Positions 16,800-22,985 of a stretch of DNA of 24,364 nucleotides are shown one piece after another. Made by a program: the position numbers and the translations under genes. Positions within the stretch are counted from its first letter, which is position 1; every line of letters starts with the position of its first letter. Origin of the DNA: an uncultured Finegoldia sp. (lineage in GTDB: Bacteria; Bacillota; Clostridia; Tissierellales; Peptoniphilaceae); the NCBI RefSeq assembly GCF_900766215.1, contig NZ_CAAFUQ010000044.1, forward strand, positions 1 to 24,364, read 5' to 3'. The notes beneath the pieces were generated by a model that was given only the letters and a program-made list of their open reading frames with translations, did not search any database and had not been told where the DNA came from.

Positions 16800-16828
16800 T
16801 CTTTTTTGACAGAACATAAAATTTATTA

Positions 16829-16857
16829 TTGACAAATAAGAACATATGTTGTAGAAT
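16829..16857 (+). promoter_or_regulatory. yneA-like gene promoter (sigma-A)
   Basis: A consensus TTGACA -35 (16829-16834) and a TAGAAT -10 (16852-16857) are separated by 17 bases, about 50 bases before the ATG. The spacer contains a LexA-box-like site. Confidence 0.85.
16840..16851. promoter_or_regulatory. LexA operator (SOS box) inside the yneA-like promoter
   Basis: GAACATATGTTG matches the Firmicutes SOS box GAAC-N4-GTTC at all but the last base. It lies wholly between the -35 and -10 of the rightward promoter, where LexA would block RNA polymerase. Confidence 0.8.
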
Positions 16858-16866
16858 AAACACATA

Positions 16867-16878
16867 GAACAAACGTAC
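16867..16878. promoter_or_regulatory. Second, weaker SOS-box-like site downstream of the yneA-like -10
   Basis: GAACAAACGTAC matches GAAC-N4-GTTC except for one base in the right arm. It lies just past the predicted transcription start, so it could add to repression of the rightward gene. Confidence 0.5.
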
Positions 16879-16905
16879 AGAAAATAATTTCATTACGGAG
16901 GAAAT

Positions 16906-17217
16906 ATGAAAAAATATAAAATTACAAATAAATTTAAATTTTTAAGATTTATAATCATGTCTTTTATTGCTTTGTCGCTAATGATTTTAGTGATAACTTC
17001 TAATTTAAGTTATGGGAATTATGAGGAAAAGGAATACGAAACTGAATATTATATTGTGGAACAATCAGATTCACTCTGGAAAATTTCAACAAAATATAAG
17101 CCAGATAACATGAGTACTAGACAATTTATTTCCTTAATTAAAAAATACAATAGATTTATAGAAGGTAGCTCAATTATGGTAGGCGAACATTTGAACATAC
17201 CTTTAATAAATAAATGA
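16906..17217 (+). CDS. yneA: YneA-like SOS cell-division suppressor (TM + LysM)
   Basis: This 103-residue protein has a short basic N-terminus, one hydrophobic segment (about 14-36, FLRFIIMSFIALSLMILVIT), and an extracellular LysM domain (about 48-100; YYIVEQSDSLWKISTKYKP ... VGEHLNIPLI). Size, topology and position divergent from lexA match B. subtilis YneA, which delays septation during SOS and is then degraded. A strong SD (GGAGG) precedes the ATG. SOS-box-like sites in its promoter support DNA-damage induction. Function is by analogy: LysM proteins vary, but the combination of context and architecture is specific. Confidence 0.85.
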   Translation: MKKYKITNKFKFLRFIIMSFIALSLMILVITSNLSYGNYEEKEYETEYYIVEQSDSLWKISTKYKPDNMSTRQFISLIKKYNRFIEGSSIMVGEHLNIPLINK

Positions 17218-17257
17218 TACTGTTATACTCCTAATACTATCTTAATAACAGTAAGCA

Positions 17258-17287
17258 AGATCAAGATTTTTTCTTGATCTTTTTTTT
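17258..17287 (+). terminator. Rho-independent terminator of the yneA-like gene
   Basis: AGATCAAGA (17258-17266) pairs perfectly with TCTTGATCT (17272-17280) around a T5 loop, followed by eight T (17280-17287). An additional inverted repeat, ACTGTTAT (17219-17226) and ATAACAGT (17245-17252), lies just upstream and may serve the converging minus-strand gene. Confidence 0.88.
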
Positions 17288-17294
17288 CTTGCTA

Positions 17295-18275
17295 CTATTT
17301 TTTAATTTTCAACTCGTTGTTTAGACTATTGAGAGGATTCTTATTAACAGCATTTCTAAGACTGTTATTGTCTACGTGAGTATATATTTGAGTTGTAGAC
17401 ACAGATTCGTGCCCTAAAATTTCCTGTAATACTTTTATATCAACATTACCATATTGATACATTAAAGTAGCCGCAGTGTGTCGTAATTTATGAACGCTGT
17501 ATATATTAGTGTCAAACCCAGCAACTTTTAAATAATGTTCAATCCTATATTGTATGGCACGATTACTCATTCGATTTCTCTTTTTGCTAATAAATAACGC
17601 ATCATTATCTATTTCTGGTCTAATTTTAAGATAGTTATCAATAGCATCTAAGCACATATCATTAAGATAAACAGTTCTTTCTTTATTTCCTTTACCGATA
17701 ACTCTCAATGTATTTGTCTTAATATGATCGATATTGATACTACTAAGCTCCGATAATCTCATTCCGCAATTTAAAAATAATACTGTGATACAATAGTCAC
17801 GAGACTTTATTTCTTCGTCTTTTTCGCGTAAAATAACCTTTAATAAATCTAATGATTCATCAAGTGTAAGATACACTGGCTGTCTGATATTTTTCTTTGG
17901 TGAATCCAAAAGTTCTGCAGGGTTAATAATATCTAGTTTTCTTATATTAATTAGATACTTATAAAATGTTCTGATACTAGAAGTTTTACGACTGCGTGTA
18001 GACGAACCATTGGATCTATTATGATCTAAAAATCCCATAAAAGAATGTAGATCAATAACATCAATATTTTTGAAAAAATTCAAATCTACATCAGAAGAAT
18101 CAATCTTAACAATATCATCAAATGATTTTAATTTTATATTTTGTTTACGTGCTATAATGTATTTAATCATTAAATTGATATCATAAGCATATTCTTTAAC
18201 TGTATTTGACGAACGTCCTTTAATAGTTTCTAAGTAGTCTAAAAAGTCCATAAGTATCATAGGATAACTATTCAT
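17295..18275 (-). CDS. XerC/XerD-type tyrosine recombinase
   Basis: This 326-residue site-specific recombinase has an N-terminal SAM-like core-binding domain (about 5-115) and a C-terminal catalytic domain with the full active site: R173 (CGMRLSEL), K195 (GKGNKER), H262-x2-R265 (VHKLRHT), H289 (LGHESV) and the nucleophile Y298 (TTQIYTH). Length and lack of extra domains resemble XerC/XerD of chromosome dimer resolution rather than a phage integrase. Orthology to XerC versus XerD cannot be decided here. Predicted start is ATG 18275, eleven bases from GGAGG. A four-codon frame starts nearer to the SD. No dif-like site was recognised nearby. Confidence 0.92.
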   Translation of the reverse strand: MNSYPMILMDFLDYLETIKGRSSNTVKEYAYDINLMIKYIIARKQNIKLKSFDDIVKIDSSDVDLNFFKNIDVIDLHSFMGFLDHNRSNGSSTRSRKTSSIRTFYKYLINIRKLDIINPAELLDSPKKNIRQPVYLTLDESLDLLKVILREKDEEIKSRDYCITVLFLNCGMRLSELSSINIDHIKTNTLRVIGKGNKERTVYLNDMCLDAIDNYLKIRPEIDNDALFISKKRNRMSNRAIQYRIEHYLKVAGFDTNIYSVHKLRHTAATLMYQYGNVDIKVLQEILGHESVSTTQIYTHVDNNSLRNAVNKNPLNSLNNELKIKK

Positions 18276-18310
18276 AGTTCATAGTACCTCCAAAATCTAT
18301 AACCTTAATA

Positions 18311-18332
18311 TCACAAAATTATTATTTTGTGA
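18311..18332. repeat. Perfect palindrome at the predicted start of the recombinase transcript
   Basis: The arms TCACAAAAT (18311-18319) and ATTTTGTGA (18324-18332) are exact inverted repeats around four bases. The element begins about seven bases downstream of the minus-strand -10, so it could be an operator or a hairpin at the mRNA 5' end. It is not followed by a T-tract, arguing against a terminator. The half-site orientation is opposite to Rex or FNR boxes. Confidence 0.7.
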
Positions 18333-18339
18333 CATTATA

Positions 18340-18368
18340 ATTTTATCAAAAACCTCCTCTATTGTCAA
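18340..18368 (-). promoter_or_regulatory. Recombinase gene promoter (sigma-A)
   Basis: On the minus strand, TTGACA (18368-18363) and TAAAAT (18345-18340) are 17 bases apart, with TGA immediately before the -10. The -35 begins in the T-tract of the aminotransferase terminator. Confidence 0.8.
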
Positions 18369-18398
18369 AAAAATATAGCAAATTTTATTTGCTATATT
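18367..18398 (-). terminator. Terminator whose stem is coding sequence of the aminotransferase gene
   Basis: On the minus strand AATATAGCAAA (18398-18388) pairs perfectly with TTTGCTATATT (18382-18372), and the T-tract continues to 18367. The first arm encodes the last residues of the aminotransferase, and its TAA stop lies in the 5-base loop. Confidence 0.85.
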
Positions 18399-19560
18399 TT
18401 TTTTGATCTATAATGAAATTGTTAAGATTACTCAAACCTTCTTTAATATCTTCTATGCTTGTTGCATAACTCATCCTAATATATTTATCATCACCAAAAA
18501 CAATACCTGGTACGAACGCTATTTTATAATTTGAAAGTAATTCATTACATAAATCTAAAGAATTTTTGATTTCTGTATTATAAAATTGATCTACTTTTAT
18601 AAATACATAAAAAGCACCTTTTGGATAAATAAATTCTAAACCAAGATTATTCAATTCAGATATTATATAATCTCTTCTGGACTTAAATTCACCAATCATT
18701 TGCTCTACTTCATCAGATTCGTCTTTTAACGCTGTTAAACCGGCTATTTGGCTCAATGTATTAGCATTGGATGTAATATGTCCTTGAAGTCTTTTTATGA
18801 GCTTAGAGACCTCCTTAGAGCTACAAGAATAACCCAACCTGAATCCAGTCATTGCATAAGCCTTTGAAAAACCATTTATTGTTATTGTTATCTGAGTAAT
18901 TTCATCAGATAAGGAGGCTATACTTATAAAATCTTTATCATATGATAATCTTTCGTAAATTTCATCAGATATAATATATACATTATTTTCGACTGCCCAA
19001 TTACCAATACTAAGTAATTCTTCTTCTGAATAGATAACTCCTGTAGGATTAGAAGGATTATTTAATATAAGACATTTAGTGTTTGAGTTTTTATATTGGT
19101 TTAATATATCGACATCGACTTTGAAGTTTTCGTTATATTGTAAAATGACAGGCTTACAATCTGTTAATTTACACATTTCAGGATAACTTAACCAATATGG
19201 AGATGGTATAAGAACTTCATCATTAGGATTTGTTAATGCAAATAAGCTATTAACTATTGCTTGTTTAGCACCAGTGGATACAACTATAGAATCTTTATCG
19301 CATTTTATATGATTACATTTGTTAAGTTTTAAACTTATTTCTTCTCGTAAATCAGGTATTCCGCTAGTATCAGTATATCTAACAATTCCGTTATCCAAGT
19401 ACTCTAAAGTTTTATCAATTATATATCTTGGAGTCTTGAAGTCTGGTTCTCCAACTGTAAAGTTATAGACTTTTATTCCTTCTTTTTTTAATTTATTAAT
19501 TTTAGCACTCAACTCAAGTGTTAAAGATGGATTTATACTGTTAATTTTATTTGATAACAT
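18385..19560 (-). CDS. Class I/II PLP aminotransferase (aspartate aminotransferase-like)
   Basis: This 391-residue fold-type I aminotransferase resembles the Bacillus/Thermus-type (class I gamma) aspartate aminotransferases. Conserved blocks: VGEPDF (36-41), YTDTSGIPDLREEI (62-75), NNPSNPTG (167-174), the SDEIYE cofactor contact with D199, and the Schiff-base lysine K233 in GFSKAYAMTGFRLGY (230-244). YIRMSYA near the end supplies the carboxylate-binding Arg. Related members also act on aromatic or branched substrates, so the exact amino acid is unproven. The ATG overlaps the upstream PHP gene by 14 bases, with AAGGAG four bases before it, so the two form an operon. Confidence 0.93.
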   Translation of the reverse strand: MLSNKINSINPSLTLELSAKINKLKKEGIKVYNFTVGEPDFKTPRYIIDKTLEYLDNGIVRYTDTSGIPDLREEISLKLNKCNHIKCDKDSIVVSTGAKQAIVNSLFALTNPNDEVLIPSPYWLSYPEMCKLTDCKPVILQYNENFKVDVDILNQYKNSNTKCLILNNPSNPTGVIYSEEELLSIGNWAVENNVYIISDEIYERLSYDKDFISIASLSDEITQITITINGFSKAYAMTGFRLGYSCSSKEVSKLIKRLQGHITSNANTLSQIAGLTALKDESDEVEQMIGEFKSRRDYIISELNNLGLEFIYPKGAFYVFIKVDQFYNTEIKNSLDLCNELLSNYKIAFVPGIVFGDDKYIRMSYATSIEDIKEGLSNLNNFIIDQKKYSK

Positions 19561-20368
19561 AATTGCTCCTTAATTCGTGTAGTTTTTTTATAGATTTAAG
19601 TGTTGTATAATTTAATGCAAAATTTCCCATTAAATAGTTACCATCAAACTGCTTTCCATGACAGTCGCTTCCTGCTGTATATATTAGTTTGTTTTTTATC
19701 GCTATATTTAAATATTTTTTGATATCAGTAAATGAATGCTTTGAATTAATTACTTCAATTCCATCAATACCCATTTCTATTATTTCATCTACAATATTAT
19801 CATCATTCAATGTTATAGGATGTGCTAAAACACATACTCCATTAGCTGATTTTATAGAATCAATAATGTTTTGTAGTGATGTGAAGTTTTTTGCGACATA
19901 ACATTTACCTTTTGGAGATAAATATTCGTTAAAAGCTTCGTTTTTATTTTTGCATATATTAATATCTACTAAATATTGAGCTAAATTACTTCTAGAAAAA
20001 ACTTTATCCTTACTATAATTTAGGACTTTTTCTTTGTCAATTTTGATTCTGAATTTAGCAAAATTTTTCTCAAAAATATCAATTCTATTTGCTCTATCAT
20101 TTATGGCTAATTCAGAAATTTTTCGTAAGTTTTCATTGGAACTATCTACATAGTATCCAAGAATATGTACTTCTTTGTTTTTGTAAGTTATACCAAATTC
20201 TACAGCTTTAATGATGTTAGTATTACAAAGTTCTGGATCAGCAGACATTAAAATATCATGATCAGTAATTGCAATTTCATCTATATGATTTTTATTTGCA
20301 GTTTTTTGAATTTCTTCAATACTTAATCTTCCATCACTTTCTGTAGAATGTACGTGCATATCAATCAT
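19547..20368 (-). CDS. PHP-domain phosphoesterase (RNase AM / YciV-TrpH-like)
   Basis: This 273-residue PHP-family metal-dependent phosphoesterase carries metal-site residues H5-x-H7 and D12 (DMHVHSTESDG), D36-H37 (ITDHD), E57, H68, H183 (LAHP) and D235-x-H237 (GSDCHG). The central FSRSNLAQYLV ... NEAFNEYLSPKGKCYV segment is typical of the YciV/RNase AM branch, whose members remove nucleotides from 5' RNA ends or cleave 3',5'-nucleoside bisphosphates. It lies between an RNase Y gene and an aminotransferase. No convincing promoter was found in front of it, so partial read-through from rny is possible. Confidence 0.88.
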   Translation of the reverse strand: MIDMHVHSTESDGRLSIEEIQKTANKNHIDEIAITDHDILMSADPELCNTNIIKAVEFGITYKNKEVHILGYYVDSSNENLRKISELAINDRANRIDIFEKNFAKFRIKIDKEKVLNYSKDKVFSRSNLAQYLVDINICKNKNEAFNEYLSPKGKCYVAKNFTSLQNIIDSIKSANGVCVLAHPITLNDDNIVDEIIEMGIDGIEVINSKHSFTDIKKYLNIAIKNKLIYTAGSDCHGKQFDGNYLMGNFALNYTTLKSIKKLHELRSNYVIK

Positions 20369-20400
20369 TTTTAAATCCTTTTAAAGTTTTTCATATTAGA

Positions 20401-20426
20401 AGAAGGTCAACAAATGTTGACCTTCT
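20401..20426 (-). terminator. Strong hairpin downstream of rny
   Basis: AGAAGGTCAAC (20401-20411) and GTTGACCTTCT (20416-20426) are perfect 11-base arms around AAAT. On the minus strand the following sequence is only moderately T-rich, so it may attenuate transcription or protect the rny 3' end rather than stop transcription fully. Confidence 0.65.
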
Positions 20427-20436
20427 AAGTTAATTC

Positions 20437-21978
20437 TTATTTTGCGTAATCAGATACCCTATTTTCTCTTATGACATTTACTTTAATTTGTCCAGGATAC
20501 TCTAATTCACTTTCAATTTTATGAGCTACATCTTTTGCTAATATAACCATAGCGCTTTCATCAATAACTTCTGGTTTAACCATAATTCTGATTTCTCTAC
20601 CGGCTTGTATAGCATAAGAACTTTCAATACCATCAAATGAATTAGCTATTTGTTCTAGATTTTCTAATCTTTGGATATAGTTTTCCATAGATTCACGTCT
20701 AGCTCCAGGTCTTGCTGCTGATATTGCATCAGCAGATTGAACTAATATAGATTCGATACATGTCGGTTCAACATCTCCATGATGAGCCTCAATACAATTG
20801 ATAACATCTTTAGGCTCTTTGAATCTTTTAGCGGCGTTAACGCCTAGTTCAACGTGTGGTCCTTCGATTTCGTGGTCAATTGCTTTTCCTAAATCGTGAA
20901 GTAATCCACCTCTTTTAGCTAATTTCACATTTACCCCTAATTCACTTGCAAGCATTCCAGCAATATTAGATACCTCAATAGAATGTTTAAGAACATTTTG
21001 TCCATAACTTGTTCTGTAATGTAGTTTACCAAGAATTTTAATCAATTCTGGATGTAAACCATGTACATTAGTTTCATCACAAGCTTCTTCGCCTTTTTCT
21101 CTTATAGTATTATCTACTTCTTTCTTGGCTTTTTCAACCATTTCTTCAATTCTAGTAGGATGAATTCTTCCATCAACTATAAGTTTTTCCAAAGCAATTC
21201 TTGCAATTTCACGTCTTACAGGATCAAAAGCTGATAATACAACCGCTTCTGGAGTATCATCAATTATTAAATCTACACCTGTTAAAGTTTCAAATGCTCT
21301 TATGTTTCTGCCTTCACGACCAATGATTCTACCTTTCATATCATCATTAGGTAAATTAACAACAGACACAGTAGATTCCGCTACTTGATCTGCAGCATAT
21401 CTTTGAATTGATGTACTAATGATTTCTCTTGCAAATTTTTCAGATTCTTCCTTAGTTTTGGATTCGATTTCTTTAATAATAGCAGCTTGCTCACGTATTG
21501 TTTCAGATTTAACTCTATCAAGAACAATGTTCTTGGCTTCATCACTTGTTAATCCTGCAACTTTTTCTAATTCTAATTCCTTTTCATCTATTATAGATTG
21601 AATTTTTTGTTGCATATCGTCAGCTTTCTTTAATTCTGAATCTAGCTTTTTATGTTTCTTCTCTAATGATGCATTTTTTCGTTCTAAATTTTCTTCTTTA
21701 GAATTAAGTCTATCTTCTTGACGACTGATTTCTTTCAATCGAGATTTGTTTTCACGATCCAAATCGCTTTTCATCTTAAAGATTTCATCTTTTGCTTCTA
21801 CTAATAGTTCTTTTTTCTTAGTTTCAGCATCTTTGTTTGCATCTTCAATTATTTTAACAGCATAATCTTCAGCGCTTCTGATTTTTTTCTCAGCCATGCT
21901 TTTTCTCAAAAAGAAACCTATTACAATACCTAATATTGCAGCAAGAATACCAATTATTAAAGATGTCGCGGTGCTCAT
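20437..21978 (-). CDS. rny: Ribonuclease Y
   Basis: This 513-residue membrane-anchored endoribonuclease initiates mRNA decay in many Gram-positives. Layout: one N-terminal TM helix (about 4-24), a long charged coiled coil (about 28-165), a KH domain with GRIIGREGRNIRAFE (216-230), and an HD domain with H332, H361-D362 (LLHDLGKAID) and D417. Length matches the family. The start chosen is ATG 21978, five bases after a GGGGGTG SD. An in-frame TTG at 21999 overlaps that region and would place charged residues before the TM. In many relatives rny lies near recA; here a Rad50-like set lies upstream. It has its own promoter. Confidence 0.97.
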   Translation of the reverse strand: MSTATSLIIGILAAILGIVIGFFLRKSMAEKKIRSAEDYAVKIIEDANKDAETKKKELLVEAKDEIFKMKSDLDRENKSRLKEISRQEDRLNSKEENLERKNASLEKKHKKLDSELKKADDMQQKIQSIIDEKELELEKVAGLTSDEAKNIVLDRVKSETIREQAAIIKEIESKTKEESEKFAREIISTSIQRYAADQVAESTVSVVNLPNDDMKGRIIGREGRNIRAFETLTGVDLIIDDTPEAVVLSAFDPVRREIARIALEKLIVDGRIHPTRIEEMVEKAKKEVDNTIREKGEEACDETNVHGLHPELIKILGKLHYRTSYGQNVLKHSIEVSNIAGMLASELGVNVKLAKRGGLLHDLGKAIDHEIEGPHVELGVNAAKRFKEPKDVINCIEAHHGDVEPTCIESILVQSADAISAARPGARRESMENYIQRLENLEQIANSFDGIESSYAIQAGREIRIMVKPEVIDESAMVILAKDVAHKIESELEYPGQIKVNVIRENRVSDYAK

Positions 21979-22045
21979 AAATACACCCCCTTTATTCAAT
22001 TTTCAATATTCATTAAATAAATCTTTTGGATAAATTTACTCTTTT

Positions 22046-22074
22046 AGTGTAGTACAAATACCGTTGATTGTCAA
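22046..22074 (-). promoter_or_regulatory. rny promoter (sigma-A)
   Basis: On the minus strand a consensus TTGACA (22074-22069) is followed after 17 bases by TACACT (22051-22046). This leaves a leader of about 60 bases before the rny ATG. It lies just past the end of the Rad50-like operon. Confidence 0.75.
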
Positions 22075-22096
22075 TATTTAGATATATAATAGAAAA

Positions 22097-22759
22097 TTAT
22101 ATAATATCTATTTCAGATGTATTATTTCTATTTGTAATTCTATAGTTAATATCTCCAATAGCTGATAAGTGAGCGTTATGGGAAATCATTATAATTTGTT
22201 TATTGTATTCTTCACTAATTTCATTGATAAAATTTGCTACATTGTGTATATAGTCTTCACTAACATGCTTACAAGGTTCATCAAGTACAATAATATTGGC
22301 AAGATTATTTTCATATAGCATGATAAAAGATATTCTTAGAGCCAAAGAAACTATGTCTACTACTCCCCCACCTCTAGCATCTACAATATCGTAGGTAAAA
22401 GTTTTGATCTCACCATCAATATCTAAGCTTTCTTCTATAAAAAACTTAGCAGAAGGATTGCTATTTTTAATTTTTATTTCGATTTTAAAATTCATTTCTT
22501 TTTCAAAGATATAACTTAAACATCTACTTACAAGGTTTTCTATTTGAATTTTAGCCTGTTCTCTTGAATATTCTGAAGTCTTGTCATAGAGCATTTTGAT
22601 GATTTCAAGTTTTTCTATTTGCTTTTCAAGATCATCAACGCTTCTTTTAGTAGCTAATATTTCTTTTTCTATTGATTTTTTTACAGCCAATTCACTTTGA
22701 TACTTAATTTCCATAGAAGTGATTTTGGATTGAATTTGAGCTAAATCAATTTTTTGCAT
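22097..22759 (-). CDS. Rad50/SbcC-like ATPase, C-terminal half encoded as a separate gene
   Basis: This 220-residue protein begins with a coiled coil (about 5-75) and continues into the C-lobe of an SMC/Rad50-type ABC ATPase. It has a signature-like ARGGGVVDIVSLALR (128-142), Walker B IIVLDEP with D160-E161, and the H-loop ISHN with H194. There is no Walker A, so it must pair with another chain to bind ATP, presumably the product of the first gene of this operon. The start overlaps the end of the 79-residue gene by 14 bases. The RGGGVVD and LDEP-K-VS patterns recall phage and T4 gp46-like recombination ATPases. Exact partner and process are inferred. Confidence 0.82.
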   Translation of the reverse strand: MQKIDLAQIQSKITSMEIKYQSELAVKKSIEKEILATKRSVDDLEKQIEKLEIIKMLYDKTSEYSREQAKIQIENLVSRCLSYIFEKEMNFKIEIKIKNSNPSAKFFIEESLDIDGEIKTFTYDIVDARGGGVVDIVSLALRISFIMLYENNLANIIVLDEPCKHVSEDYIHNVANFINEISEEYNKQIIMISHNAHLSAIGDINYRITNRNNTSEIDII

Positions 22760-22985
22760 CAGGAAGAAGCTCCTCAGCTTTTTGTAAATCTTGTTCGATT
22801 TGATTTTGAAGTTTAGTAATTTCTGATTCCAAATTTTCAGGATCTATATTTAATTCTTTCAACTGATTAAGGATATCTTCTTTTTGCTTCTCTAAAGTCT
22901 CTAATGCAATTTCGGCTCTATTTTTTTCTTCTTTAGCTTTATCAAGTCTTTCTTTTATGTTATTAAAACGTTCATTAGTATTCAT
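22746..22985 (-). CDS. Small coiled-coil protein between two Rad50-like halves
   Basis: This 79-residue, highly charged protein is almost entirely predicted coiled coil (Lys/Glu/Leu/Gln heptads) and has no Cys or recognisable domain. The start ATG shares one base with the stop of the upstream gene (TAATG), with AAGGAG eleven bases before it. The stop overlaps the downstream gene start. Its place suggests it supplies part of the ascending coil of a divided Rad50-like arm. Alternatively it is a separate accessory subunit. No specific family was recognised. Confidence 0.72.
   Translation of the reverse strand: MNTNERFNNIKERLDKAKEEKNRAEIALETLEKQKEDILNQLKELNIDPENLESEITKLQNQIEQDLQKAEELLPDAKN

Noticed and set aside
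17219..17252. ACTGTTAT/ATAACAGT inverted repeat as a recombination (dif-like) site for the adjacent Xer protein
   Set aside because: The 18-base spacer and arm sequence do not resemble known Firmicutes dif sites. It lies between two converging genes, where a terminator hairpin is the simpler reading.
18311..18332. Rex- or FNR-type operator at the palindrome
   Set aside because: Those sites have TTGTGA/TGTGA on the left and TCACA(A) on the right. Here the half-sites face the other way.
20409..20418. AACAAATGTT resembling a LexA-box core
   Set aside because: It is the centre of the rny downstream hairpin, not in a promoter, and lacks the outer G and C of the operator.
21979..21999. TTG start seven codons upstream for RNase Y
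   Set aside because: This stretch contains the GGGGGTG SD for ATG 21978 and would add residues not typical before the TM helix.
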